Assembly (NCBI GenBank): GCA_964410015.1
Contig: CAYPFV010000010.1
Location: forward strand, 1-39,724
Length of the DNA stretch: 39,724 bases
Direction of reading: 5' to 3'
Origin: SKVR01 sp964410015
GTDB lineage: Bacteria > Bacteroidota > Bacteroidia > Bacteroidales > UBA7960
In this document: in pieces, positions 7,966-16,807 of the stretch
Numbering within the stretch: position 1 is the first letter of the stretch
Layout: each line of letters opens with the position of its first letter
Translations under genes and position numbers: made by a program
Notes under the pieces: generated by a model
Seen by the model: only the letters and a program-made list of their open reading frames with translations
The model's database searches: none
Told to the model about the DNA's origin: nothing

Positions 7966-8853
7966 ATGAAACGAATAGATGGAAAAGCGATTGCTGCCGG
8001 ATTAAGAAGTGAAATTGCGGCGGAAGTAAAAAAAATGACCGACGCCCATGAGCGTCCACCGCATTTGGCTGCTTTACTGGTTGGAGCCGATCCGGCAAGT
8101 GAAACCTATGTAAACAGCAAAGCCAAAGCCTGCAAAGAAGTAGGTTTCAACTCTTCTGTTTACAAATTGGGAGAAGAGGTATCTGAAGAAGAACTGCTTG
8201 AAACGGTCAGGTTTCTGAACAACGACCCTGAAATTGATGGTTTTATAGTACAACTACCCCTGCCAGGGCATATCAATGAGCAAAAGATTATCCAATCCAT
8301 AGACCCCCGAAAGGATGTAGATGGTTTTCACCCTGAAAATGTAGGCAGAATGACCATTGGATTGCCAGCTTATGTGTCTGCTACTCCACAGGGAATCATA
8401 GACCTGATCAAAAAATCAGGTATAGAGACAAAGGGAAAGCATTGCGTGGTATTGGGCAGAAGTAATATTGTAGGAAGACCCATCAGTATTTTGATGTCGC
8501 AAACGTCAGAACCCGGAAATGCCACGGTAACCGTTTGTCATAGCCGAACTATTGATCTGGCAAAGATCACACGACAGGCAGATATATTGATTGTGGCTAT
8601 TGGTAAGGAAGGTTTTGTAGGTGCCGAAATGGTAAAACAGGATGCAGTAGTCATTGATGTTGGCATACACCGCGTGGTTTCAGGTAAAACCAAATCCGGA
8701 TTTAAACTGCGCGGTGACGTGGATTTTGAATCTGTATCACCCAAAACTTCTTATATAACCCCCGTTCCCGGAGGTGTTGGCCCCATGACCATAGTGTCGT
8801 TACTGAAAAATACGCTCAAAGCAAGAAAAAACGAAATTTATCCAGACACTTGA
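7966..8853 (+). CDS. folD: Bifunctional methylenetetrahydrofolate dehydrogenase/cyclohydrolase
   Basis: FolD interconverts 5,10-methylene-THF and 10-formyl-THF for purine and formyl-methionine synthesis. The 295-residue protein shows YVNSKAKACKEVGF with the catalytic lysine near residue 54, GFIVQLPLPGH near 99, DPRKDVDGFHPENVG near 120, GRSNIVGRPI in the NADP-binding site near 167, and the signature TPVPGGVGPMTI near 270. ATG at 7966 is preferred; an out-of-frame ATG lies four bases earlier. The stop overlaps the TTG start of queE by four bases (8850-8853), indicating translational coupling. Confidence 0.97.
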   Translation: MKRIDGKAIAAGLRSEIAAEVKKMTDAHERPPHLAALLVGADPASETYVNSKAKACKEVGFNSSVYKLGEEVSEEELLETVRFLNNDPEIDGFIVQLPLPGHINEQKIIQSIDPRKDVDGFHPENVGRMTIGLPAYVSATPQGIIDLIKKSGIETKGKHCVVLGRSNIVGRPISILMSQTSEPGNATVTVCHSRTIDLAKITRQADILIVAIGKEGFVGAEMVKQDAVVIDVGIHRVVSGKTKSGFKLRGDVDFESVSPKTSYITPVPGGVGPMTIVSLLKNTLKARKNEIYPDT

Positions 8854-9506
8854 ATTCCTGCAAACCCAACGGATTAGATACACTGCAGAAAAATCAGTTA
8901 GACAAGGGCGAAATCCTGCCCGTGATGGAAATGTTTTATTCCATCCAGGGAGAAGGCTTTAATACCGGAAAAGCTGCGTTTTTTATTCGTATTGGCGGAT
9001 GTGATGTGGGATGTCATTGGTGCGATGTTAAGGAATCATGGGATGCCCGTCTTCACCCTCTCACACCTGTGCATAAAATCGTGGAAGAGGTGAAGAAATA
9101 TCCTGCTAAAGCAGTGGTGATAACTGGTGGTGAACCTCTTCTCTATAACCTGGATTTTTTGTGCCAAAAACTGAAGTCATTGTCCATCAGTATTTTTCTT
9201 GAAACCTCCGGAACATGTTCTCTCAGCGGAACTTTTGACTGGATATGCGTATCTCCCAAATCGCAGTTGCCACCTACCAAAGAGATGTTGCAACTGGCCG
9301 ATGAACTCAAGATTATTATTCACGAAGAAAATGATTTCAATTTTGCAATATCCTCTATCCCATTTGTGAAAGACAAATGCCTGCTGTACTTGCAACCTGA
9401 GTGGAGCCGCCATGAATTGATGCTTCCTCTTATTACTGATTTTGTCATGCAAAATCCCCGCTGGATGGTTTCACTACAAAGTCATAAGTATATGAAGATT
9501 CCATAA
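8850..9506 (+). CDS. queE: 7-carboxy-7-deazaguanine synthase (radical SAM)
   Basis: QueE converts 6-carboxytetrahydropterin to 7-carboxy-7-deazaguanine in queuosine synthesis, using S-adenosylmethionine and an Fe4S4 cluster. The 218-residue protein has MEMFYSIQGEGFNTGKAAFFIR at residues 26-47 (quoted blocks: FYSIQGEGF, then FFIRIGGC) and the cluster motif C-x3-C-x2-C within GGCDVGCHWCDVKESW. It also has the SAM-binding ITGGEPL near 92 and LETSG near 115. The TTG start at 8850 overlaps the folD stop. The first in-frame ATG (8925) would remove the conserved LPV stretch just before MEMFY, so TTG is preferred. No queC, queD or queF is in the window. Confidence 0.94.
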   Translation: MNSCKPNGLDTLQKNQLDKGEILPVMEMFYSIQGEGFNTGKAAFFIRIGGCDVGCHWCDVKESWDARLHPLTPVHKIVEEVKKYPAKAVVITGGEPLLYNLDFLCQKLKSLSISIFLETSGTCSLSGTFDWICVSPKSQLPPTKEMLQLADELKIIIHEENDFNFAISSIPFVKDKCLLYLQPEWSRHELMLPLITDFVMQNPRWMVSLQSHKYMKIP

Positions 9507-9899
9507 TCTAATAATCCGGCAACAGTATTTCGTGGGTTTCCATATTCATGGATGATTTGAAACAAATATACTCCATTACGCGGGTTGTATGCCTTACAAA
9601 CTTTTACGATGTCCTGCATAGAAACAATTATTACTTACATCATATCCGGATCAAATCCTGAGAAACCTACAGTGCACCATTATACTTTTAGAGTTCTGAA
9701 TAAATACTAAATTATCTATTACAGGTTGCCTCGGATATAATCTTTAGACTATTCCTGGTAAAATAGGAAATTGGGATTAGATCAGAGATAATTCCTTTTT
9801 AAACAGGTGACTGTATTTTTGATTTTGCAGCATTTAAGTTGCCAAACATATATCGCTCCTACATTCGCTAAACTTTCTGTAAAACTAAGGGTTTCTCTA
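9507..9899. other. Intergenic region without a convincing gene
   Basis: Between queE and the promoter of the OmpA-like gene there is no long open frame and no recognisable RNA. A 45-codon frame on the minus strand (9482-9619) overlaps the queE 3' end and is unlike anything I recognise. No strong hairpin with a T-tract follows queE. Confidence 0.5.
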
Positions 9900-9930
9900 T
9901 TGTTCGTAATGCACAAAATTTGTAGGTTTG
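9900..9930 (+). promoter_or_regulatory. Bacteroidota-type promoter for the PorE-like gene
   Basis: TTG at 9900-9902 and TAGGTTTG at 9923-9930 (a perfect TAnnTTTG) are separated by 20 bases, the spacing expected for the Bacteroidota housekeeping sigma factor. The transcript would start near 9935, leaving a leader of about 45 bases before the ATG at 9981. Confidence 0.7.
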
Positions 9931-9980
9931 CAGTCGGATAATTGATATCAGGAAAAGGATTAATAACTTATAACAAAGAA

Positions 9981-11936
9981 ATGTATAAACTGAAGAGGGT
10001 TTTCGGTATTTGCTTATTTTTATTTATTGCATTACCTTCATTGATCGGACAGGTACCCGGGGAACTCAGCACAAAAAACAACAGAGCAAAAAAAGCTTTT
10101 GAACAAGCATTAGAAAAATATAATCTTGGTGATATCGAAACCGCTTACCAAAGCTTTCAGGATGCCATCAGATACGACCCTGATTTTATAGAAGCCTACA
10201 TCGTAATGGGTGAAATGTTTCAAAGTATCAATGAACATCAAATGGCGGTGGAATCTTTTGATAGTGCCATAGAAATTGATCCTGAATTTTTCCCTAATTT
10301 ACTTTTTTATGCCTCCGAATCTCTGCTTGCTATTGGAGAGTATCAAAAAGCGAATGATTACCTGAAACAATTTATTGCTTTTGATGACATCAGTGAGAAT
10401 ATGAGGAACATGGCCGAGTTTAACCTCAAAAGATGCGACTTCGCTCTCGAAGCGATAGCCAATCCGGTACCATTCGATCCTCAGAACCTGGGTCGTAATG
10501 TCAACAGTGAGTTTGATGAATACGCCCCTACCCTCACTGCCGATGAGCAAATGTTGATCTTTACCCGTAAAATGCCTCGAAAAGACAGGGAAAACATGCA
10601 TCTGGGAAGGGAAACCGAGGATTTTTACATCAGTCGAAAAGTTGAGGGTGAGTGGATGCCAGCCGAAAATTTGGGAGAACCTATTAACACACCCGGAAAC
10701 GAAGGCGCACAAAGCATATCTGCCGATGGTATGTATCTTTATTTCACTGCCTGCAGCAGACCCGACGGACTGGGAAGTTGTGATATTTATGTTGCAACAC
10801 GGCAAGGCGACAAATGGGCCAATCCGGTTAATATCGGTTCTCCTGTTAATACTTCCGCCTGGGAATCTCAACCCTCTATATCGCCCGACGGCAGAACACT
10901 TTATTTTACTAGCAGTCGTAAGGGAAATACAGGACGCATGGATATCTGGATGTCAATGCGCAAAAGAGATAATACCTGGTCGGAACCCGTTAATTTAGGA
11001 AAGGTGATTAACACTGGTGGAAAAGAGATGTCGCCATTTATTCACCCGGATAATCGCACGTTATATTTTGCTTCTGATGGACATATGGGAATGGGTGGAA
11101 TGGATATTTTCTATACAAGGAAAGGGGATGACGGCAAATGGCAAAAACCACAGAACCTGGGATATCCCATCAACACACATGCCGATGAAATTTCACTGGT
11201 GGTGAGTGCCTCCGGTAATTATGCCTATTTTGCCTCCGAACAAAATGATGATTCTAAAAGAACAGATCTTTTCTTTTTTGAATTGTATCCACAAGCAAGA
11301 CCTGCTCCGGTTACCTATATGAAAGGATTTGTTTACGATGCTGAAAACCGCGACCGTTTGGGTGCCAGTTTTGAATTGATTGATCTGCATTCCGGTGAAA
11401 CACTCGTAAAATCCAACTCGGATGAAAAAACAGGCGAATTTTTGGTACCCATTCCTTTAAGTACTGATCTGGGATTAAATGTTTCTGCTGATGGATACCT
11501 GTTCTTTTCTGAAAATTTTTCTTTTGACGATGCCCGTACAGATACCGACCCCCATCTCTATGATATACCGCTTCATCCCATTAAAGAAGGAGAATCGGTG
11601 GTACTACGCAACATCTTTTTTGAAACAGACAGCCATACTCTGATGCCTGAATCTTTAAGCGAACTGGAAAGACTTACCACACTACTGGAAGAAAATAAAG
11701 GGATATCTGTAGAAATTGGCGGACATACCGACAATACCGGAAGTTTTGAATATAATAAACAACTCTCAGAAAAAAGGGCACTAAGTGTTTATAATTATTT
11801 GGTTGAGAACGGTATAGATGAAGACAGACTAAGTTACCGGGGTTATGCCGACACCGTTCCTATTATGGATAATGACACGGAAAAAGGAAAAGCAAAAAAC
11901 CGTCGTACTGAATTTAAAGTAATCACTAATCTTTAA
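9981..11936 (+). CDS. PorE-like TPR / PD40 propeller / OmpA-domain protein
   Basis: With ATG at 9981 the 651-residue product starts with a clear signal peptide (MYKLKRVFGICLFLFIALPS). A TTG at 9942 would only add residues in front of it. The domain order is TPR units (about 30-130), then about five PD40 beta-propeller repeats (150-420; for example SISPDGRTLYFTSS and FIHPDNRTLYFASD). A carboxypeptidase-regulatory-like domain (about 435-510, KGFVYDAENRDRLGA) follows. Last is an OmpA peptidoglycan-binding domain (about 540-650, IEIGGHTDNTG-like EIGGHTDNTGSFEYNKQLSEKRA, ending NRRTEF). This is the order described for PorE of the Porphyromonas type IX secretion system. Bacteroidota carry several such paralogues, no other T9SS gene is nearby, and there is no lipobox cysteine, so the PorE role is only suggestive. 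Confidence 0.88.
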   Translation: MYKLKRVFGICLFLFIALPSLIGQVPGELSTKNNRAKKAFEQALEKYNLGDIETAYQSFQDAIRYDPDFIEAYIVMGEMFQSINEHQMAVESFDSAIEIDPEFFPNLLFYASESLLAIGEYQKANDYLKQFIAFDDISENMRNMAEFNLKRCDFALEAIANPVPFDPQNLGRNVNSEFDEYAPTLTADEQMLIFTRKMPRKDRENMHLGRETEDFYISRKVEGEWMPAENLGEPINTPGNEGAQSISADGMYLYFTACSRPDGLGSCDIYVATRQGDKWANPVNIGSPVNTSAWESQPSISPDGRTLYFTSSRKGNTGRMDIWMSMRKRDNTWSEPVNLGKVINTGGKEMSPFIHPDNRTLYFASDGHMGMGGMDIFYTRKGDDGKWQKPQNLGYPINTHADEISLVVSASGNYAYFASEQNDDSKRTDLFFFELYPQARPAPVTYMKGFVYDAENRDRLGASFELIDLHSGETLVKSNSDEKTGEFLVPIPLSTDLGLNVSADGYLFFSENFSFDDARTDTDPHLYDIPLHPIKEGESVVLRNIFFETDSHTLMPESLSELERLTTLLEENKGISVEIGGHTDNTGSFEYNKQLSEKRALSVYNYLVENGIDEDRLSYRGYADTVPIMDNDTEKGKAKNRRTEFKVITNL

Positions 11937-11953
11937 TTTTTTAAAGGTAATTA

Positions 11954-11971
11954 GTGTCAGCAAAAAAACAC
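11954..11971 (+). repeat. Short repeat, one of an inverted pair flanking the exonuclease and dnaB genes
   Basis: GTGTCAGCAAAAAAACAC recurs on the opposite strand at 14648-14665 with 17 of 18 bases identical. Both copies are preceded by an AATT-type tetramer (two further mismatches around it). The two copies enclose the exonuclease gene and dnaB. Function unknown. Confidence 0.6.
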
Positions 11972-11982
11972 TTATTTTTGGT

Positions 11983-12008
11983 GTCTTTGATAAGAAATCG
12001 TCAAAGAC
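11983..12008 (+). terminator. Hairpin downstream of the PorE-like gene
   Basis: GTCTTTGA (11983-11990) and TCAAAGAC (12001-12008) form a perfect 8-bp stem with a 10-base loop, starting 46 bases after the stop codon. No T-tract follows, so it may be an mRNA-stabilising hairpin rather than an efficient terminator. Confidence 0.35.
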
Positions 12009-12128
12009 AAGGCTTTCGAAGTTTTTGAATCTAAGGTGTTTACTTTTCGTAAATGACTGATTCAAAAACGAGAATAACGCAGTATTTGGCGTTTTCTTGC
12101 AAAAACTAATTACGAAAATCATTAGCGA

Positions 12129-12866
12129 ATGCTTCAAAAAATTAAATTGCAGCGAATCCTTTTTATCGATATTGAAACGGTTCCGGTAGTGGAAGATTTT
12201 CATATGCTCTCTGAAAATTTTAAAGAATTATGGAAAATAAAAGCAGCGAAAATAAAAACAGAACTTCCTTTCCACGATGACGAATTGTTTTTTGAAAAAG
12301 CAGGAATTTTCAGCGAATTTGGCAAAATTATTTGCATTTCAGCAGGATTCTTTTACCAGGAAGAACAACAAATGAAATTCAGGTGCAAAGCTTTTTATAA
12401 TCATGATGAATCTATCATCCTGAAAGAGTTTGCTGAATTGCTAAACCTTAAATTCAATACTTCACAGCACTTTTTATGTGGTCATAACTCCAAAGAGTTT
12501 GATTTTCCTTATATCGCCCGCCGGATGTTGGTAAACCAGATACCCCTGCCCACAATTTTAAATACACCTGGCATGAAACCATGGGACGTTACACATCTCG
12601 ACACCCTGGAACTTTGGAAATTTGGGGATTACAAACACTACACTTCGCTGAATCTGTTGTGCTCCCTTTTTGATATTCCCACACCCAAAGATGATATCAA
12701 AGGTAGTGATGTAGCCAGGGTTTATTACAAAGAAAAAGACCTCAAGCGCATTGCTGTTTATTGTAATAAAGATGTGATTAGCACTGCTCGCCTGTTTTTG
12801 AAGTTCTCCTACAGAGGAGATTTACCGGATGAGCATACCGAATCTATTGTTGAAGATATACAATAA
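12129..12866 (+). CDS. PolB-like 3'-5' exonuclease (DEDDy family)
   Basis: The 245-residue protein resembles the predicted exonuclease family related to the proofreading domain of DNA polymerase B (Pfam PF10108). The acidic active-site residues are visible: D and E in LFIDIETVPV near residue 13, the aspartate in LCGHNSKEFDFPYIARR near 125, and the tyrosine/aspartate pair in AVYCNKDVISTARLF near 213. The conserved LDTLELWKFGDYKHYTSL block lies near 160. It probably acts on DNA in the cytoplasm, but the substrate is unknown. It lies upstream of dnaB on the same strand with a 175-base gap, so cotranscription is uncertain. Confidence 0.88.
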   Translation: MLQKIKLQRILFIDIETVPVVEDFHMLSENFKELWKIKAAKIKTELPFHDDELFFEKAGIFSEFGKIICISAGFFYQEEQQMKFRCKAFYNHDESIILKEFAELLNLKFNTSQHFLCGHNSKEFDFPYIARRMLVNQIPLPTILNTPGMKPWDVTHLDTLELWKFGDYKHYTSLNLLCSLFDIPTPKDDIKGSDVARVYYKEKDLKRIAVYCNKDVISTARLFLKFSYRGDLPDEHTESIVEDIQ

Positions 12867-13041
12867 AACCTCCTGGTAATGTAATGATTTGATATTTAGA
12901 AACAACTACATAACTTTCTGTATATCAGTTTTTAGAAAATATTTTCTGCTTTGTTATTGAACTTCAGCAGATTGTTTTTTTGTTGAAAAATTATCTGAGG
13001 AAATAGTAAAAAAGTACGATGAGATTGGTTATTTTAGCCAA

Positions 13042-14586
13042 ATGGAAGAACCCTTTAAAAAACAAACAGAAGCACCTCAGCGACTATCCCGGAGACCTGC
13101 GCCTTCTGGTAGTGCTGCTTTAGGAGAGCATGGCAGAATACCCCCCCAGGCTCTTGACATGGAAGAAGCCGTTTTAGGAGCCATGATGCTCGAACAGAAT
13201 GCACTCACCAACGTAATAGATATCCTCAAACCCGAAGTTTTTTACAAGGATTCGCATCAGCGCATATTCAAAGCAATACATAAACTTTTTTCGGAATCAG
13301 AACCCGTTGATATTTTAACAGTTACACAGGAGTTGCAAAAATCGGGTGAACTGGAAACCATTGGCGGGTCTTATTACATCTCGCAACTGACCAGCCGGAT
13401 CGCTTCTGCCGCCAATATTGAATTTCATGCCCGTATTGTAATACAAAAATTCTTACAGCGCGAATTGATCAGGATATCTAATGATATCATCAAAGAATCG
13501 TATGAAGATTCATCTGATGTATTCGATATTCTTGATAAAGCCGAAAAAGAATTATTTGCCATCAGTGAAACCAACCTCCGCAGAAATTATTCGGATATGC
13601 CTTCACTGGTCAAAGATGCTATTAAGCAAATTGAAAAATCAAGGGAACAGGAAGGACATATCAGTGGTATTCCCAGTGGTTTTGCTGCTATAGACAGGGT
13701 TACGGCAGGCTGGCAAAAATCTGATCTTGTTATTCTGGCAGCACGCCCGGGCATGGGTAAAACAGCATTCGTTCTGTCTATGGCTCGTAATATGACCGTT
13801 GACTTCAAAAAACCCGTGGCGGTGTTTTCACTCGAAATGGCAGGTGTACAACTTGTTACAAGACTTATTGCCAGTGAATCTGAACTTCCCGCAGAAAAAC
13901 TCAAAAGAGGACAACTCGAACAATATGAATGGGAGCAACTTAACGCCAAACTTCGCAATCTTACAGATGCACCTTTGTTTATCGATGATACTCCCGCTCT
14001 TTCCATATTCGAACTGCGTGCCAAAAGCAGAAGACTAAAAGCACAACATGATATTCAAATGGTCATCATAGACTACCTGCAACTGATGTCGGGGGGAGGA
14101 GACCGGGGCGGCAACCGTGAACAAGAAATCAGCAATATTTCCAGGTCCCTAAAAAGTCTGGCAAAAGAGCTTGAAATTCCAATCATTGCTCTCTCTCAAC
14201 TCAGCCGAGCTGTTGAAACCAGGGGCGGAGATAAAAAACCTCTTCTTTCTGACCTCAGGGAATCAGGGGCTATTGAGCAGGATGCAGACATGGTTTGCTT
14301 TATTTATCGCCCAGAATACTATAAGATTATGGATGATGAACAGGGCAATTCCACTGAAGGTCTTGCTGAGTTTATCGTTGCCAAACACCGAAATGGAGCT
14401 CTTGAAGATATACCGCTCAGGTTTATTCCCAAATTTGCCAAATTTATTGACTATGAAACCCATCAATACGATGTAACCGGCGGAGAACTTTCACCTTCTG
14501 CATCTTTTGATAATTCTCCACAAAACGTGGTTACTCTCCCATCGCGCATGAACGATGATAACGATGACCAGGAGGTGCCTTTTTAA
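13042..14586 (+). CDS. dnaB: Replicative DNA helicase
   Basis: DnaB is the hexameric 5'-3' helicase that unwinds the replication fork and recruits primase. The 514-residue protein has the N-terminal helical domain (residues 30-135, opening PPQALDMEEAVLGAMM). The RecA-like domain follows, with Walker A AARPGMGKTAF near 235, FSLEM near 262, Walker B IDYLQLM near 345, LSQLSRAVE near 388, and the arginine-finger region SDLRESGAIEQDAD near 410. No intein interrupts it. An acidic tail ends the protein. It is slightly longer than E. coli DnaB because of the N- and C-terminal extensions. Confidence 0.98.
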   Translation: MEEPFKKQTEAPQRLSRRPAPSGSAALGEHGRIPPQALDMEEAVLGAMMLEQNALTNVIDILKPEVFYKDSHQRIFKAIHKLFSESEPVDILTVTQELQKSGELETIGGSYYISQLTSRIASAANIEFHARIVIQKFLQRELIRISNDIIKESYEDSSDVFDILDKAEKELFAISETNLRRNYSDMPSLVKDAIKQIEKSREQEGHISGIPSGFAAIDRVTAGWQKSDLVILAARPGMGKTAFVLSMARNMTVDFKKPVAVFSLEMAGVQLVTRLIASESELPAEKLKRGQLEQYEWEQLNAKLRNLTDAPLFIDDTPALSIFELRAKSRRLKAQHDIQMVIIDYLQLMSGGGDRGGNREQEISNISRSLKSLAKELEIPIIALSQLSRAVETRGGDKKPLLSDLRESGAIEQDADMVCFIYRPEYYKIMDDEQGNSTEGLAEFIVAKHRNGALEDIPLRFIPKFAKFIDYETHQYDVTGGELSPSASFDNSPQNVVTLPSRMNDDNDDQEVPF

Positions 14587-14631
14587 TTTTTAGGTTGTCT
14601 TTTTGCCCATCTTTTCGTAAATTAGTCTTTT

Positions 14632-14665
14632 AAAACACATAAAACAGGTGTTTTCTTGCTGACAC
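14632..14665 (+). repeat. Second copy of the short inverted repeat, overlapping a weak hairpin
   Basis: GTGTTTTCTTGCTGACAC at 14648-14665 is the reverse complement, with one mismatch, of 11954-11971. Its first seven bases also pair with AAAACAC at 14632-14638 (7-bp stem, 9-base loop). This sits 46 bases after dnaB and might act as a weak 3' hairpin. Confidence 0.5.
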
Positions 14666-14838
14666 AAATTAGAATAACTTTTTTTTATGCCTTTGACGAT
14701 CGCATAATCTAACGATTTTTTCGTTGTAAATGGGTAAAACCATCTAAAATCAGGGAAAGACTCTCTTTTTTATTCTATCTGACAATTTTAATCATCAAAC
14801 GGTTTTATCTGATTTTTATATCTAAAAAAATTACGTTT

Positions 14839-16113
14839 ATGCATGTTTTACTGAATAGATTTAAAGTTTATATTTTTTTCATTACTTTTTTGGTAATGAG
14901 TAGTTCTGTATTTTCAGCGCATATACTCATCCCTATGGATGATACACAAAAAAACCATTTGAAAGCTTATGGCATTGCTTTTTATGTGCTCACTCATGAT
15001 ATAGAGGTCAATTGGTTGCTCAATTACCGTGGAGGCAGTTTTATGTTTGTTCACCACCCGGAATTTGAAGAGGAATTATCCATCAGAGGAGTTTCTTTCG
15101 AGGTGATTGCTGATATACAAGCCGATGGCATTCTCAACGAAATTTCTGATCCGGATGTAAATATGGAGCAGATTATATTGCATAAAGTTCCAAAAATAGC
15201 GGTGTATACACCTCCCCACAGTCTACCCTGGGATGATGCAGTTACACTGGCTCTTACCTATGCAGAAATACCTTATGATGCCATATACGATGAAGAGGTT
15301 TTGTCGGGTGTATTGCCCACATACGACTGGTTGCACGTGCATCATGAAGATTTTACCGGCCAGTTTGGTAAATTCTGGGCTGCCTACCGCAATGCATCAT
15401 GGTATCAGGATGATGTAAAACTGGCTGAGGAATTGGCAAGAAAACTAGGCTTTTCAAGAGTAGGTGACCTCAAACTCACTGTTGCCAAAAGCATTCAACA
15501 GTTTGTAGCTGGGGGTGGATATATGTTTGCCATGTGTTCTGCTCCTGAAAGTATTGACATTGCCCTGGCTGCTGAAGGAATAGATATACTTCACGAAGTA
15601 TACGACGGTACTCCCCTGGATCCACAGGCACAGGAAAAACTTGATTTCTCCCGAACTTTTGCCTTTCATAACTTCCAGATCGTTACCAATCCCTATGAAT
15701 ACGCAAAATCAAATATTGATGTACCCAAAACAGGAAGAGATCAAAAAACAGACTTCTTTTCACTTTTTGAATTTTCAGCAAAATGGGACCCTGTGCCAAC
15801 AATGCTTACCCAGAATCACGAATCTCTTATCAAAGGGTTTATGGGGCAAACCACTGCTTTTAAAAAAGATGTAATCAAACCTTCCATTACCATATTGGGC
15901 GAAACTCGTGGAAAGGCAGAGGCCAGATATATTCATGGTACCCTGGCCAATGGTACTTTTACATTTTATGGTGGACACGACCCCGAAGATTACAGACATT
16001 TTGTAGGAGACCCTCCTACAGACCTTAACCTGTTTCCTAATTCTCCAGGGTATCGGCTCATTCTCAACAATGTTTTATTTCCTGCAGCAAGAAAGGAAAA
16101 GCAAAAAACCTGA
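14839..16113 (+). CDS. Conserved exported Bacteroidota protein (often mislabelled asparagine synthetase B)
   Basis: The 424-residue protein begins with a signal peptide (hydrophobic stretch VYIFFITFLVMSSSVFS, about residues 10-26). The mature part then starts AHILIPMDDTQKNHLKAYG. Other striking blocks are NWLLNYRGGSF, KIAVYTPPHSLPWDDAVTLALTY, YDWLHVHHEDFTGQ, GGGYMFAMCSAPESIDIALAAEG, and TFTFYGGHDPEDY. I recall this family from Bacteroidota genomes under the name asparagine synthetase B. No glutamine amidotransferase N-terminal cysteine and no ATP-pyrophosphatase motif (SGGxDS) is visible, and an exported location does not suit that reaction. The real function is unknown. A GATase-like Rossmann fold is possible from the KIAVYTP and GGGYMFAMCSA stretches. 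Confidence 0.8.
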   Translation: MHVLLNRFKVYIFFITFLVMSSSVFSAHILIPMDDTQKNHLKAYGIAFYVLTHDIEVNWLLNYRGGSFMFVHHPEFEEELSIRGVSFEVIADIQADGILNEISDPDVNMEQIILHKVPKIAVYTPPHSLPWDDAVTLALTYAEIPYDAIYDEEVLSGVLPTYDWLHVHHEDFTGQFGKFWAAYRNASWYQDDVKLAEELARKLGFSRVGDLKLTVAKSIQQFVAGGGYMFAMCSAPESIDIALAAEGIDILHEVYDGTPLDPQAQEKLDFSRTFAFHNFQIVTNPYEYAKSNIDVPKTGRDQKTDFFSLFEFSAKWDPVPTMLTQNHESLIKGFMGQTTAFKKDVIKPSITILGETRGKAEARYIHGTLANGTFTFYGGHDPEDYRHFVGDPPTDLNLFPNSPGYRLILNNVLFPAARKEKQKT

Positions 16114-16124
16114 TAAAAATCTGA

Positions 16125-16625
16125 TTATTTCTTCTTTTTGTAAACCTGAAAACTATAAGGATACGGATTTTTTTCATCTGTTTCCTGTTCCTCATGCTCT
16201 ATCAGCTCCCATTTATCGGGGTTTATGTCCGGAAAAAAACTATCTCCTTCAAAATTAGCATATATTCTTGTTATATACATTTTTTTGGTAAAATGAAGGT
16301 TGATTACCTGACGGTATATCTCGCCCCCCCCTGCTACATATAATTCATTAATCTTGTGGTCTTTGAGGTAGCAAAAAGCATCTTTAAGACTGTTTACGAC
16401 CACACAGTTTTCATGCTTTAAATCTTTTTTACGGCTAACCACTATGGTTTTTCTGTTGGGCAACGCTTTCCCTATACTTTCAAAAGTTTTTCTGCCCATC
16501 AGGATGGTATTGCCCGTGGTGAGCTCTTTAAATCTCTTAAGGTCTGCAGGCATATGCCATATCAGTTGATTATTCTGTCCAATAACATTGTTATTGGCAA
16601 CAGCGGCCACTATAAATAATTTCAT
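16125..16625 (-). CDS. folA: Dihydrofolate reductase
   Basis: FolA regenerates tetrahydrofolate from dihydrofolate with NADPH. With ATG at 16625 the product is 166 residues; a TTG at 16634 would add three. Motifs are IVAAVANNNVIGQNNQLIWHMPADLKRFK (quoted parts: VAAVANNNVIG, then LIWHMPADLKRF) at the N terminus, TILMGRKTFESIGKALPNR near 43, VSRKKDL near 65, and LYVAGGGEIYRQ near 95. The acidic residue that protonates substrate is D27-equivalent in MPADLKRF. The gene lies 182 bases downstream of thyA on the same strand and converges with the exported-protein gene, whose stop is 12 bases away. It pairs functionally with ThyA, which oxidises methylene-THF to DHF. Confidence 0.96.
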   Translation of the reverse strand: MKLFIVAAVANNNVIGQNNQLIWHMPADLKRFKELTTGNTILMGRKTFESIGKALPNRKTIVVSRKKDLKHENCVVVNSLKDAFCYLKDHKINELYVAGGGEIYRQVINLHFTKKMYITRIYANFEGDSFFPDINPDKWELIEHEEQETDEKNPYPYSFQVYKKKK

Positions 16626-16807
16626 ATATCTCAATTTTATACAATACCTTCCTGTTTTACGAAAGTACTTGACAACATAATTTTATCAACGATAACTAAC
16701 GCCTTATCTCATTGCTTGTTGACTTGACTGCTCCTGATATTCTTATGATTTCTTATCACAAACTGTTTGAAAAACCCGGTCAATTCTCCATATTTACTTA
16801 TCCCACA

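Noticed and set aside
9482..9619. A 45-codon minus-strand frame after queE
   Set aside because: It overlaps the queE 3' end, has no recognisable motif, and shows no promoter or partner gene.
10299..10871. A 190-codon minus-strand frame
   Set aside because: It is antisense to the PD40 region of the PorE-like gene and has no family features.
11829..12203. A 124-codon minus-strand frame between the PorE-like and exonuclease genes
   Set aside because: It overlaps both flanking genes in antisense and is Phe/Lys-rich, low-complexity sequence typical of AT-rich shadows.
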